Positions 36,465 through 45,963 of a stretch of DNA of 64,000 bases are shown piece by piece. Source of the stretch: Mycobacterium sp. 1423905.2. GTDB lineage: Bacteria; Actinomycetota; Actinomycetes; Mycobacteriales; Mycobacteriaceae. A model generated the notes under the pieces. The model did not search any database, was not told the origin of the DNA, and saw only the letters and a list, made by a program, of their open reading frames with translations. Every line of letters starts with the position of its first letter. Position 1 is the stretch's first letter. A program made the translations under genes and the position numbers. Location of the stretch: NCBI RefSeq assembly GCF_001673155.1, contig NZ_LZLE01000329.1, positions 1 through 64,000 on the forward strand, written 5' to 3'.

Positions 36465-36689
36465 TCAGCGCTGGTAGTGCGGAGGGTTGGGCTTGGGGAT
36501 GCATACGCCACGCACGCACCCCAAGACCCCGCGAATGGGCGGCGGCGGCGCGACTTTGGGCGGCTGCTGACAGGCAGCGGCTTGGCAGGGGTCAGGAATC
36601 GGGGGATCGGCTTGTGCCGCTGGCGCCCCGACCAGCGCCACTGAACACGCCGCCACCGCTCCGGCACACAGGACCTTGAGCGCGATCAC
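36465..36689 (-). CDS. Small secreted Pro/Cys-rich protein
   Basis: 74 aa from the GTG at 36689, chosen because AGGAGG lies about 7 bases upstream. Signal peptide VIALKVLCAGAVAACSVALVGAPAAQA, mature PPIPDPCQAAACQQPP with four cysteines and many prolines. Exported by Sec. Function unknown. Divergent from the polymerase gene. Confidence 0.65.
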   Translation of the reverse strand: MIALKVLCAGAVAACSVALVGAPAAQADPPIPDPCQAAACQQPPKVAPPPPIRGVLGCVRGVCIPKPNPPHYQR

Positions 36690-36784
36690 TCGAGCGCCTC
36701 CTCGCATAAGCGGCAATGCCGCCTCAACGATAGCGCGCGCAACGCTTCGGCGTTGGTTCGCCGGTTCCCGCATAGGCTGGGCAG

Positions 36785-37747
36785 ATGAGCGCCGGTGAGC
36801 AGCGCGCGGGAGTCGATCTGACCAACCTGGATCAGCCGTTGAGTCCCGATGCCAAAGCCACCAAACGCGACTTGGTCGAATACCTCGACGCGGTCGCCGA
36901 CAGGATGCTGCCCGGACTGGCCGACCGGCCGCTCACCGTGCTGCGGGTGCTGCGCGGGCGCGCACCGTTCATGCAGAAGAACGTGCCCAAGTACACCCCG
37001 GACTGGGTGCGGACGGTTGCGATTTGGGCTGAGGCCTCGCACCGGGAGGTCCATTACCCGGTCTGCGACGACCGGCGCACCTTGATGTGGCTGGCGAATC
37101 AGCGCGCCGTCGAATTTCATCCGGCGTTGGGCTTCGCCCGCGACATCTACCGGCCCACGCATCTGGTGCTCGACCTCGACCCACCCACCGGCGACGACTT
37201 CACCGCGGTGGTCAACGTGGCGCACTTGGTACGCCAGGCCCTGGCGGAGTGCGGCCTGGCCGGCGCGGTCAAAACCAGTGGCGCCAAAGGCATTCACGTG
37301 TTCGTACCGATCGACGACACCGCGCCCGTGGACGACGTGGCTGCGGCCACCCGCGCGCTGGCCGCTCGCGCCGAAAAGCTCGACCCCGCCGCGGCGACAA
37401 CGGCTTTCATCGTGGAGGACCGGGCGGGCAAGGTGTACGTCGATTCCACCCGCGCCGGGGGCGCGACGGTCGCCGCCGCCTACAGCCCTCGATTACGCCC
37501 AGGCACCCCGGTTTCGTTCCCGTTGGATTGGTCGGACCTCGACCGGGTGAACCCCGCCGACTTCACCGTACACACGGCAATCGCCGCTCTTGCCGGTCGC
37601 GACCCCTGGGCGGAGTCGATGGTGGGGCCGCAACCTCTGCCGAGCGATCTGGTCGAAGAGGGACGCGCCATCCCCGTCGCCCGCGTTGCCGCCATGCACG
37701 AAGGTAAGCGGCGTGCCCGGGCGCGACGGACAGGCCAGAACAGCTGA
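36785..37747 (+). CDS. Stand-alone LigD-type polymerase (PolD/PrimPol)
   Basis: 320 aa. LigD polymerase domain: FMQKNVPKYTPDW, the metal-binding DLDPP in LVLDLDPPTGDD, KTSGAKGIHVFVP with its histidine, and a distal aspartate in VDSTRAGGATVAAAYSPR. It lacks ligase and nuclease domains. Mycobacteria have such lone polymerases (Rv3730c, Rv0269c, M. smegmatis PolD1/PolD2), which prefer ribonucleotides and fill gaps in repair. The basic tail (GKRRARARR) may bind DNA. Confidence 0.85.
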   Translation: MSAGEQRAGVDLTNLDQPLSPDAKATKRDLVEYLDAVADRMLPGLADRPLTVLRVLRGRAPFMQKNVPKYTPDWVRTVAIWAEASHREVHYPVCDDRRTLMWLANQRAVEFHPALGFARDIYRPTHLVLDLDPPTGDDFTAVVNVAHLVRQALAECGLAGAVKTSGAKGIHVFVPIDDTAPVDDVAAATRALAARAEKLDPAAATTAFIVEDRAGKVYVDSTRAGGATVAAAYSPRLRPGTPVSFPLDWSDLDRVNPADFTVHTAIAALAGRDPWAESMVGPQPLPSDLVEEGRAIPVARVAAMHEGKRRARARRTGQNS

Positions 37748-37797
37748 GCGGCGTGCGCGATATGCTGCTGTCGCGCAACCCTGTGATGGAGTAAAGA

Positions 37798-38097
37798 GTG
37801 TCGACCTTCAAGCGCTACCTCGTTATCCAGCTGATGATGTTCATCTTCGGCATCGTCGGCCCGATATTTCTGGTGATGTTCTTTGCCTCGCAACCGGATC
37901 CGAACGTCCGATGGGCGTATTGGGCCGGGCTGTTCATCACCTACGCCGACATCGTTATCGCGTTGGCCGTGACCAAGGCGACCGGCGACGACACCAAAGG
38001 CCCGGCCGATGTGCGCCTGGCCGTAGCGGCGGCCAAGCGCATGCAGGGCCGGCGTGGTTCGGGGCTGGACTTTCTGAATTACACGTCGTCGGACTAG
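37798..38097 (+). CDS. Small two-helix membrane protein
   Basis: 99 aa from the GTG at 37798. Two helices: YLVIQLMMFIFGIVGPIFLVMFF and WAYWAGLFITYADIVIALAV, with a cytoplasmic tail VAAAKRMQGRRGSGLDFLNY. It follows the polymerase by 50 bp on the same strand. Function unknown. Confidence 0.7.
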   Translation: MSTFKRYLVIQLMMFIFGIVGPIFLVMFFASQPDPNVRWAYWAGLFITYADIVIALAVTKATGDDTKGPADVRLAVAAAKRMQGRRGSGLDFLNYTSSD

Positions 38098-38127
38098 GTC
38101 GGATTAGCCGAGTCGGACTAACCGACG

Positions 38128-38496
38128 TTAATCGGCGCGTGACGCCTGGTAATACGCGATGCGCCAGCCCGCGCCGGTCTGCCTGACCAGCACGCCGATA
38201 TGCACCCGAGTCACCCGCCCGTCGAGATAAGAGAAGTCGGCACGCAGGTAACCGAGCACGGCATCTGCGGAGATCTCGCGGCTTTCCAACACGCGGTAGG
38301 CCACCGTCATGCCGTGCGGCTGAGCGTCGTAGTAGTCGTGAACCCCTTGCGGCCCAACACTATACGGGCGCAGCCCCTGGAAGATGCCGTCATCGGTGAA
38401 CAGTGCGGCCACCCGCTGCGGTTCGTGGGCGTCGATGCCGGCTTGCCATTGGTCCAGAACGTCGCGCAGGACCGCGCCGGGTTCAGTGTCCGGCAC
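38128..38496 (-). CDS. SnoaL-like (NTF2-fold) protein
   Basis: 122 aa from a GTG at 38496 that overlaps the SDR stop; a start ten codons earlier is possible. NTF2-like pattern with VLDQWQAGIDAHEPQRVAALFTDDGIFQGLRPY and a terminal WRIAYYQASRAD. Coupled to the SDR upstream, so the pair may act on one metabolite, but no substrate can be named. Confidence 0.7.
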   Translation of the reverse strand: MPDTEPGAVLRDVLDQWQAGIDAHEPQRVAALFTDDGIFQGLRPYSVGPQGVHDYYDAQPHGMTVAYRVLESREISADAVLGYLRADFSYLDGRVTRVHIGVLVRQTGAGWRIAYYQASRAD

Positions 38497-39196
38497 TTTG
38501 GCCACCGTCGACGTGCAGGATCTCACCGGTGATGAACGACGAGTGCTCCAGGTAGAGGACCGCGTCGACGACGTCGTCGATCTCGCCTAACCGGCCCAGC
38601 GGATGCATCTTGGCCAGGAAGTCAAGGGAAGACGCGTCGTGCATGGGGGTCGGGATGTTGCCCAGGGCAACCGCATTGACCCGTATCCCGCGGGCCGCGT
38701 ACTCGATGGCCAGCGCTCGCGTCGCCGCGTTGAGGCCGCCCTTGGTCAGGGACGCCAACACCGACGGCACCTGGGAGTTGGGCTGGTCGACCAGGCTGGT
38801 GGATATGTTGACCAAATGGCCGCCGCCGTCGCGAGTCAACATCGCCGCGATGGCGGCACGCGAAACTTCGAAGAAGCCACGTAGATTCACGCCGGTAACC
38901 GCGTCGTAGTCGCCGTCGGTGTATTCGGTGAACGGTTTGGGGACGAAGATGCCGGCATTGTTGACGACGGCGTCGACGCGACCGAAGCGTTCGATGGCCG
39001 CGTCGACGATCTGCCGGCCCGCACCGGTCTGGCCGACGTCAGCGGCGACCGCCAGCACCAACGGGTCTTCGCCTTGCTCAATGCGGCGTGAGTTGGCGAC
39101 CACCGCGTGACCCGACTTGCGATAGGCGGCGACCAACGCTTCACCGATGCCCTGTGAAGCCCCGGTGATGATGGCGACGCGGTCGTCATTGGTCAT
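38483..39196 (-). CDS. Short-chain dehydrogenase/reductase
   Basis: 237 aa. Glycine motif ITGASQGIG, NNAGIF, VNLRGFF, catalytic Ser in VNISTSL; the usual YxxxK tyrosine appears replaced (SVLASLTKGG), with the lysine kept. If confirmed, this would lower or change activity. C-terminal FITGEILHVDGGQS is typical FabG-like. Lies 9 bp after the lipoprotein stop in the same direction. Confidence 0.75.
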   Translation of the reverse strand: MTNDDRVAIITGASQGIGEALVAAYRKSGHAVVANSRRIEQGEDPLVLAVAADVGQTGAGRQIVDAAIERFGRVDAVVNNAGIFVPKPFTEYTDGDYDAVTGVNLRGFFEVSRAAIAAMLTRDGGGHLVNISTSLVDQPNSQVPSVLASLTKGGLNAATRALAIEYAARGIRVNAVALGNIPTPMHDASSLDFLAKMHPLGRLGEIDDVVDAVLYLEHSSFITGEILHVDGGQSAGH

Positions 39197-39205
39197 CGGC
39201 GAAGT

Positions 39206-40549
39206 CTAGAACCAGGGGCCCGGATAGTGTCCGTCCGTGTCTTGCACCAACAGGATCTCGCGGCAGTCACCGGCCTGCGACGCCTCAGTTTCCCCGCGAC
39301 ACACCAGCGTCCATCCCGAGATCCGCCCGAACGGCCGGCCCGACCAGTTGGTCGCGATGGGATTGGTGGCGGGCAAGGCGATCACCGAGTAAGTGTTGCC
39401 GGTGTTGGTGACGTAGAGGTGGTCCCCGAAGAACGCCAATTTGGCGATTGGGAGCTTCTTGGCCTCGTCGCGGTCGCGCAGCAGATCCCACTGCCCAGTG
39501 CGCAGGTTCCACACCCCGAAGCCGAACTGGGAGGTGGTCGAACCGCGGCCGTCGATGAAGAGTTTGCCTTCGGACAGGGTCGCGGCCAGGCCACCGCCGG
39601 ACACTTTCTCCGAGTCGCCCACCTTGATCACCGACCGCGAGTTCAGGTCGAAAAACATGGTCGAGAGCACCGGGGGAGTGTGCGAATCCCAGCGGGTGAG
39701 CTGCACCAGCCGGTCTGGACCGTCGGACAGCTCGCCGTCAACGGTGGAGATGTCGTTGTCCTGAAACACCGGCTCGCCTGACGGCAAGCGCAGCTCGGCC
39801 CCGAAGCTGTTGGCGGGCACGGTGCTGCGCTGAAACGACAGAACATCCTGCCAGACCTGCCCGGGCTGCGGATCGTCCCACATGGTCGTCAGGTCGGTGT
39901 TCGACAGCGTGATTGTGCGCGGCGCCGACATGGCGCCCCGTGCGTCGGCGAAGGCGTTGACCCAGGCCACTCCGACCGGCGTCGGGGAAATCCGCCATTC
40001 CTTGGCCGGGCCTAGCTTCAATTCGGGTGTGGGCGGCTGGATTTCCTTGCTGACTAACGGCTGGCCGTTCTTGAGGTCGAACACGTAGGCCGTCGTCTTG
40101 GCGACTTCGGGTGGGCCGCCTGTCGCGGCGGTGGTGACGACGTAGGTCACCTTGATGTCACCGACCGTGTTCGACAAGGCGCACATGGCGCCGGTGACCG
40201 TTTCCCCGGCGGCAATGGCGGGGACTGCCGGCGCCACCAGGTCCGCGGTTTTCGTGTCGAGCACTTTGGGCCGGATGTCCTCCAGCGCCGATTTGCTGGA
40301 CGAGAACGCGTTGGGGCAGCCGAAGTAGACGGTCCCGCCGTAACTCTTCCAATCTTTGGCCAGCGGGCTCACGTGTGGAGGTGGCGGGGCGGTAGAACTG
40401 GGCGCGGGTCGCTTGGCCGAGGTGGTGGGTGCAGCGGCCGGCGGTGCGACGGTTGCTGAAGTGGCACAGGAGGCCAGGGTCAGACACCCGACCGCCAGCA
40501 CGACAGCACGTCCGATTCTGGACACCGATATCCCCTTACGCGCACTCAT
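39206..40549 (-). CDS. Putative lipoprotein with beta-propeller-like domain
   Basis: 447 aa. Signal peptide AVVLAVGCLTLASC with a lipobox (LASC), a Pro/Ala/Ser/Thr linker to about residue 60, then a beta-rich domain with repeats such as VAWVNAFADARG, TRWDSHTPPVLSTMFFDLNSR and FGVWNLRTGQWDLL, resembling a WD/PQQ-like propeller. Anchored outside the membrane. Function unknown. Confidence 0.75.
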   Translation of the reverse strand: MSARKGISVSRIGRAVVLAVGCLTLASCATSATVAPPAAAPTTSAKRPAPSSTAPPPPHVSPLAKDWKSYGGTVYFGCPNAFSSSKSALEDIRPKVLDTKTADLVAPAVPAIAAGETVTGAMCALSNTVGDIKVTYVVTTAATGGPPEVAKTTAYVFDLKNGQPLVSKEIQPPTPELKLGPAKEWRISPTPVGVAWVNAFADARGAMSAPRTITLSNTDLTTMWDDPQPGQVWQDVLSFQRSTVPANSFGAELRLPSGEPVFQDNDISTVDGELSDGPDRLVQLTRWDSHTPPVLSTMFFDLNSRSVIKVGDSEKVSGGGLAATLSEGKLFIDGRGSTTSQFGFGVWNLRTGQWDLLRDRDEAKKLPIAKLAFFGDHLYVTNTGNTYSVIALPATNPIATNWSGRPFGRISGWTLVCRGETEASQAGDCREILLVQDTDGHYPGPWF

Positions 40550-40652
40550 CAGCGTTCCCCCCGCTAAGTCTTGTGGCGCATCGAGCGTAGAGGCATTCGG
40601 TGGCGACGGCGAATCGAGGTTTGCCGGTGCGGCGATCTACGATCGCGGCGAA

Positions 40653-41564
40653 TCAGTCCGCGTGCGTCAGCGGGTACACGCCCGATAGCGTCGCCGCCCT
40701 CTCGGTCTGGGCGCCTTCGTCGCGGCCGAGCGCGATGGTGGCCGCTACCATCGCCGCGACCGCCACCGGTAGCGCTACCAGGCCGACGCCGCTCACGACC
40801 AGATGCTCACCCAGCACGACCATGCCGAGCAGCACCGCCACGACCGGCTCGCCGACCAGCATGATCGGTACCGACGCCTGCAGCGACCCCGCCCGGAAAG
40901 CCCATTGCTGCAAGACGATGACCGCAACCGCGAGCACGATGAGCAGGTACGGGGCGGGAACGGTGAGCAGCGCGTGCCAGCTACCGACCGAGAACCGATG
41001 CGTACAGGTTTTGGTCAGCACCGCGATCATGCCGAGTCCGACGGCCACCGCGACGCCCAACGACGCCGCGCGCACTCGATCCGCGGTGCGACGCGCGATC
41101 ACCACGCACGCCACCACGATCGGCACCGCACCGCTGAGCGCCAGCGTCCACGAGGGCACCGGAGACCGATAGTTTCCCTCACGTGGCTGTCCCACCAGGA
41201 CAAAGACCGCCAACGCGGCGGTCAGAATCGTCGCCCACGCCCACTCGGAACCGGTGACGCGATCACCGGTGCGCCGCGCGCTGAGCGGCAACACGAACAA
41301 CAGCGCGGACACCAACAACGGTTGAACCAGCAGCAGCGACCCGTGTGCCAACGCGATCGCCTGGAACACGTACCCGGCGGTGGCCGCGGCCGTGCCCGCC
41401 CACCACAAGCCGTCGCGAAGGACATCGGTGACTACCGCGCCCGCCGACTCGTCAGCGCCGGGGCGCTGCAGAGCGGCCTGCCGAACGACTATGCCCAACG
41501 CGGCGGCCAACGCGGCCAGCAGCGCCGAGCCGATAGCCACCGCATGCGAGAAGACCCACCCCAT
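40653..41564 (-). CDS. DMT-superfamily membrane protein (EamA-like)
   Basis: 303 aa, nine to ten helices. Starts MGWVFSHAVAIGSALLAALAAALGIVVRQAAL; the second half has MLVGEPVVAVLLGMVVLGEHL, the usual EamA signature. Chosen ATG (41564) begins just before the first helix; the open frame upstream is Arg-rich and out of keeping. Probably exports a small metabolite or drug. Confidence 0.78.
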   Translation of the reverse strand: MGWVFSHAVAIGSALLAALAAALGIVVRQAALQRPGADESAGAVVTDVLRDGLWWAGTAAATAGYVFQAIALAHGSLLLVQPLLVSALLFVLPLSARRTGDRVTGSEWAWATILTAALAVFVLVGQPREGNYRSPVPSWTLALSGAVPIVVACVVIARRTADRVRAASLGVAVAVGLGMIAVLTKTCTHRFSVGSWHALLTVPAPYLLIVLAVAVIVLQQWAFRAGSLQASVPIMLVGEPVVAVLLGMVVLGEHLVVSGVGLVALPVAVAAMVAATIALGRDEGAQTERAATLSGVYPLTHAD

Positions 41565-41605
41565 TGTCCGGGCATACCCCTTTCGTGGCGTCGCGAACTT
41601 GCAGC

Positions 41606-43933
41606 CTAGCCGTGGCTGGCGGCGGGGAGTCCGGTGTCGACGCCCAATTGAGCCGCGGCGGCGACGACGGCGCGTTCGATGCGCCGCAGCGCGTGCAGGG
41701 CGGTCAACATGCGTCGGGTGTTCTCGCTCGGCTCGCACTCCTCGTCTTGCTGACGCGCCAAAGCCTCTGCGGCGTCCAGTAAGTCGGCCGTGGACTCGAG
41801 CCGCACCGTCCGATCGCCGTCCACGGCTGCGATCAGCGCTATGACGTTATGCCGCGTGCGCTCCGCGGCGGCGGTGACGGCGTCGGACAGCTCGGGGGAG
41901 CACTGCGGATCTTCGTACTGCTCGCTGCTGCGGGCCAGGTGGCGCCCGTAGTGGTCACAGGCGGTGAACAATTGCAGGCCACGCTGAATGCTGCGACGGG
42001 CGGTGATCCCGGCGACGCCGGCCAGCAGCGGCTTGGCGGTCGTCCGGAACTGCTGCAGATCCCGGTCGAGTTGCCGAGCCTGCTCGGTGGGGCTCGCGGC
42101 GTCGTCGTCATCGAACATCGCCGCGATGGACGTCTCGATCAGCGCGGCCAGCGTGGTCAAAAAAGCGCGGGTGTCCTTGCGGATGACGGTGCGGCTGTTG
42201 GTAGGCAGCACCAAGATCGCGCACGCCACGCCGATGACAGCGCCGATCGCGGTCTCTTCGATGCGCAGCATCAGCACACCGAAGGTGAATTGACCGAGCA
42301 GCCCGTACATCAGCGCCAGCATGGTGGTGATCCAGAACGTCATCATGCTGTAGGTGACCTGCATGAAGTAGAAGGCGCAAAACAGGCACACGAAAATCAT
42401 TGCGAGCGATCCGACTTTGTCGCCGGAGAACAAAGTGGCGACCAGCACACCGCAGGGCACCCCGAGCACCGTGCCCAGCAGCCGTTGCCAGCCCTTGGTC
42501 AGGGTTTCGCCCCAGGAATTGGTGCCGGCGAAGATCACAAAAGCCGCGATCACCGCCCAATACCAACGCGCCGGAGAGGTCAGCTCGCCGGTGATGATGG
42601 CCAGCGATGCGGCGACCGAAACCTGGATCGCCTGCCGAGTGGTGGGCAGCAGGACGCGCCGCGACGGTTCGGCCGGCGTTTCGGTATCGGGCTCGTCGTG
42701 CTCGGGGGTCGGGGCGGTCGAGCTCTGCTCGGCCCGCTCGGCGGCGGCGTGTTCGACCAGCGCGCGAGCTTCTGCGGTGGCTTTCGCCGCGGCAATGATC
42801 GCCAGGGCGACGCGACGCACGGCGGCTTGGCCGGCTTCGTCGTCCGTCGACGGCCGCGGCTGGGTTTCGAGCAGCCGCTGGGCGCGGTCGGCGGTGCGTT
42901 GCAGCCCGCCGGATTGCGGCACCCGGATCGCCAGGGCCAACTGGCTGAGCGTCTGGGCAAGTTCGGCCCGAATCGCCGGCGGTATCTCCGCTCCCAGGGC
43001 GGCGGTCCGCTGGCCGGCGATCGCGACCCATTCAACGGCCAGTTCCGCGTCGAACAGCCACGGCGACAGGTGGTCCCCGGCCACACCCGGCCACAATGTC
43101 GCGGGATTGAACTTGTCCTCGATCTGGCTCTGCACCATCAACGCGGTTTCGTTCAGACGGGCGATGCGCGCCCGCATGCGGCGGCGGCGCCGTTCGTCGA
43201 GCGGTCCGGCTCGCAGCCCGTCCGCGGTGGTGTCCACCACGATTGCCATCCGGGCCCGTAACGACCGAATGGTTGCCCGCAGCACGCGTTCTGGTCGATC
43301 CGGCAGCACGTAGGTGCTCATGACGTAGGTGCACAACGTGCCGACCAGCACGGCGCCCACCATCCACGGCAACTCCGAGGGAGCGGCCCGCAGATACAAC
43401 GTGAAGAAGTAGGCCATAAACGCGACCATGCCCAGGGCCCGGCCGCGCGGACCGAAGCGGCGGATGTAGACAGCGACGAACACGATGAGCACGAACATCG
43501 TGTCGGCGGCGATCTGATGCGGTGCCAGCAGCGCGGCGGCCGCGATGCAGAAGCTGGCCGGCAGCGGCAGCAGCGCCATGGTGATCCGTTGCTGGCGCGG
43601 GTCGGGCTCGTTGACCGACCGCGCGGCGATCATGGTGATGACGACGCCGAGCAAGGCGACGGTCAGCGGCTGCCCGGTGGCCCGCGTCAACACGAACAAC
43701 GCCAGCAGCGAACAGGCCAGCGCGGCCGTCGTCCGGGTCGCCATGCGCAACCGGAGAAGCCCCGGATCGGAGCCGACCAGCCAGATCCGCGCCCGCTGAC
43801 TCGCGGTGACCAGCGACGACGGCGCGTCGGTGTCCCCGGCTTCGGGTGCGGTGGCCGGAAGGTCGCGCCCAGCGACGCCGTACCGACCGAGCACCGGGTA
43901 ACCGCCTCTCTTGTGTTTAGTCCGCCTATCCAT
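41606..43933 (-). CDS. FUSC-family membrane protein
   Basis: 775 aa. Two blocks of about five to six helices: N-terminal TTAALACSLLALFVLTRATGQPLTVALLG and a second from QAIQVSVAASLAIITGELTSPARWYWAVIAAFVIF, each with a soluble helical part (FUSC/aromatic-acid-exporter architecture). Such proteins export aromatic acids or other amphiphiles. ATG at 43933; another in-frame start lies 11 codons upstream. Divergent from the Ub-Mut7-C gene. Confidence 0.82.
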   Translation of the reverse strand: MDRRTKHKRGGYPVLGRYGVAGRDLPATAPEAGDTDAPSSLVTASQRARIWLVGSDPGLLRLRMATRTTAALACSLLALFVLTRATGQPLTVALLGVVITMIAARSVNEPDPRQQRITMALLPLPASFCIAAAALLAPHQIAADTMFVLIVFVAVYIRRFGPRGRALGMVAFMAYFFTLYLRAAPSELPWMVGAVLVGTLCTYVMSTYVLPDRPERVLRATIRSLRARMAIVVDTTADGLRAGPLDERRRRRMRARIARLNETALMVQSQIEDKFNPATLWPGVAGDHLSPWLFDAELAVEWVAIAGQRTAALGAEIPPAIRAELAQTLSQLALAIRVPQSGGLQRTADRAQRLLETQPRPSTDDEAGQAAVRRVALAIIAAAKATAEARALVEHAAAERAEQSSTAPTPEHDEPDTETPAEPSRRVLLPTTRQAIQVSVAASLAIITGELTSPARWYWAVIAAFVIFAGTNSWGETLTKGWQRLLGTVLGVPCGVLVATLFSGDKVGSLAMIFVCLFCAFYFMQVTYSMMTFWITTMLALMYGLLGQFTFGVLMLRIEETAIGAVIGVACAILVLPTNSRTVIRKDTRAFLTTLAALIETSIAAMFDDDDAASPTEQARQLDRDLQQFRTTAKPLLAGVAGITARRSIQRGLQLFTACDHYGRHLARSSEQYEDPQCSPELSDAVTAAAERTRHNVIALIAAVDGDRTVRLESTADLLDAAEALARQQDEECEPSENTRRMLTALHALRRIERAVVAAAAQLGVDTGLPAASHG

Positions 43934-44018
43934 GGTGACGCCGCCTGCCGGTAACGGCCAATCCACCCGGTGGGAAGGGCTGGGTTCGCTCCGGCGATGA
44001 AGCGGGAAACCGGGAGAA

Positions 44019-44771
44019 GTGGTCGGCTATGTGGAGGTCAGGGCGTATGCCGAGCTGAACGACTTCCTCGAGGCGGGTGCTCGGGGAGTCGCGGTGCGCC
44101 GCCCCTTCCGCAGCCATCACACGGTCAAGGATGTGCTGGAGGCGATGGGCATTCCCCATACCGAAGTAGACCTGATCCTGGTCAACGGTGACCCCGTCGG
44201 GTTTGACCACCGCCCGGCATCTGGTGACCGCATCACCGCTTACCCCATGTTCGAAGCGCTCGACATCGGGTCGACGGCCCGCCTGCGGCCTCGTCCGCTG
44301 CGCGACCCGCGCTTCGTCGCCGACGTCAACCTGGGCCGGCTGGCGCGGCTACTGCGTGTGCTCGGTTTCGACGTGTGGTGGAGCGGTGCCGCCGATGATC
44401 CGATGCTGGCCGACCTCAGCCGGGGTCAGCGGCGCATCTTGCTCACTCGCGACCGCGCTTTGTTGAAGCGCGGGTGCATCACGCACGGGTTGTACGTGCA
44501 CTCCCGGCACGCTGAGGAGCAGACCCTGGAAGTCATCCGGCGACTCGACCTGCGGCATCGTTTGGCGCCCTTCACTCGGTGCCTACGGTGTAACGGGACC
44601 TTGGTCGCCGTAGCCAAGGCGGAGGTGAGTGACCGGCTGCAACCGTTGACTCGCCGCTACTACCAGCAGTTCAGCCGCTGCGATGGGTGCGGGCAAATCT
44701 ATTGGCCCGGTTCGCATTACGTGCGCATGGTGGGTGTGGTGGAACGGCTGCGCGCCCAGCTTGACCGGTAA
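44019..44771 (+). CDS. Ubiquitin-like domain fused to Mut7-C RNase domain
   Basis: 250 aa. Residues ~1-85 (VEVRAYAELNDFLEAGARG ... HHTVKDVLEAMGIP ... LILVNGDPVG) form a MoaD/ubiquitin-like Ub-Mut7C domain. Residues ~95-250 are Mut7-C, a PIN-like RNase: FVADVNLGRLARLLRVLGFDV, LTRDRALLKRG, and a zinc ribbon CLRCNG ... CDGCGQIYWPGSHY. Known as a family; the target RNA is not known. Divergent from the FUSC gene. Confidence 0.82.
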   Translation: MVGYVEVRAYAELNDFLEAGARGVAVRRPFRSHHTVKDVLEAMGIPHTEVDLILVNGDPVGFDHRPASGDRITAYPMFEALDIGSTARLRPRPLRDPRFVADVNLGRLARLLRVLGFDVWWSGAADDPMLADLSRGQRRILLTRDRALLKRGCITHGLYVHSRHAEEQTLEVIRRLDLRHRLAPFTRCLRCNGTLVAVAKAEVSDRLQPLTRRYYQQFSRCDGCGQIYWPGSHYVRMVGVVERLRAQLDR

Positions 44772-44782
44772 CCGCGGCGCGC

Positions 44783-45265
44783 CTAGGCCGGGGTGAAGCG
44801 AACCGCTGCGAGTTTGAGCCGCTCGATCACCTCGGCGAATTCTTCTTGAGTCGGTATGCGCTCTTCGCGGAACTTCAATCCCATCATCCGCTGGGCGCGC
44901 TTGGGGCCATACGACTGCGCGCACCGCAGGTACAGCTCGGGCAGGCGGGTACGGTCGGCGATCAGCTCACCACGCATGGGGGTGGTTCTGCCGCCGTACA
45001 CCACCTCGACGGGAGCGCCGCCGCGAAAGTTCGCCTTCCAACCGGCGCCGGCCAAGGCATAGAGATCGCCGTCGATCACGTGAGCGCTCACCGGAATCGA
45101 GAAGTGGCGTCCCGACTTTCGGCCGGTGAAGTGCAACACCATCAACTGCTGACGCAGCGGACCCGCCAACGGCGTGCGCAGCAGGGTGCCCAGGACAGGG
45201 TTGACCACCCGAAGGAGGGCTGAGGGCGGGTGGCCGACATCGACGGCGTAGGACTGCTCTGTCAT
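44783..45265 (-). CDS. Ddn-like nitroreductase/F420-binding family protein
   Basis: 160 aa. DUF385 split-barrel: LRQQLMVLHFTGRKSGRHFSIPVSAHVIDGDLYALAGAGWKANFRGG, close to the pattern of deazaflavin-dependent nitroreductases such as Ddn. These bind F420 and reduce quinones or nitro compounds. Lies 8 bp after the lpqN stop on the same strand. Confidence 0.75.
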   Translation of the reverse strand: MTEQSYAVDVGHPPSALLRVVNPVLGTLLRTPLAGPLRQQLMVLHFTGRKSGRHFSIPVSAHVIDGDLYALAGAGWKANFRGGAPVEVVYGGRTTPMRGELIADRTRLPELYLRCAQSYGPKRAQRMMGLKFREERIPTQEEFAEVIERLKLAAVRFTPA

Positions 45266-45273
45266 CGAATTTC

Positions 45274-45963
45274 CTAGGGCGTGATGGTGGTTTGGTCATC
45301 GATGATGTTGGTGGCATCCATCAATGTGGGGCCTTCGTTGTCGAGCGCGTCGGCGTCGAGTTGCAGCACGAACAAGCCGTTGGGACTGGTGATGACGACC
45401 GTCTTCTGCGCGACGGTCCGCTGCTTGCCGTTCTTGTTGTAGGACCCGCCGAGCTGCCAGGCCTGAAAGCCCGACAAGGTGGAGGCGCTTCCATCGCCGG
45501 GGCCGTCGTAGCCGGGCAGGTTCTTCAACTCGCCGGGAGCAAACTGGATGATCTTCGCTGGGTCGACGTCACCGGTGAGCTTGGAAACGATCGCGACGAT
45601 AGTCGGTGGATCGTTGGGGTCGGCGGGTTGGCCGTAGACGATGCCGCCATAGGGCGCGCCGGACCCCTCGGGAACGAGGTTCCATCCGGTCGGTACCGGC
45701 AGGTTGATGGTCGGCGAACCGGGGTCGCCGTGATGGACCGGGGTCTCCTGGATGTGGTTGTCCCGGATGTAGTCGGCGATGGTGTAGTTGGCCTTCGCAC
45801 CTGGGGTGGCGCTGGTCGGCGGGGCGGTGGTCGCGGACGCCGAGGCGGAGGTCGACGTGCTGCTCGACGGAGCAGGTTTCGTGTCGCTCTTGGTGTCGGA
45901 TCCGCAGGCAACCAGCGTCACGCTCAGCGCTGCGGCGGCGACCGCCGCCGTGAGGTCCTTCAT
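45274..45963 (-). CDS. lpqN: Lipoprotein LpqN
   Basis: 229 aa. Signal peptide with lipobox LVAC, a Ser/Thr linker, then NYTIADYIRDNHIQETPVHHGDPGSP, a stretch almost identical to Rv0583c, and the C-terminal DATNIIDDQTTITP. LpqN/LpqT fold (PsbP-like). In M. tuberculosis LpqN is linked to envelope lipid transport and to a host-protein interaction. Its neighbour here is the Rv0585c-like gene, with no Rv0584 between. Confidence 0.93.
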   Translation of the reverse strand: MKDLTAAVAAAALSVTLVACGSDTKSDTKPAPSSSTSTSASASATTAPPTSATPGAKANYTIADYIRDNHIQETPVHHGDPGSPTINLPVPTGWNLVPEGSGAPYGGIVYGQPADPNDPPTIVAIVSKLTGDVDPAKIIQFAPGELKNLPGYDGPGDGSASTLSGFQAWQLGGSYNKNGKQRTVAQKTVVITSPNGLFVLQLDADALDNEGPTLMDATNIIDDQTTITP

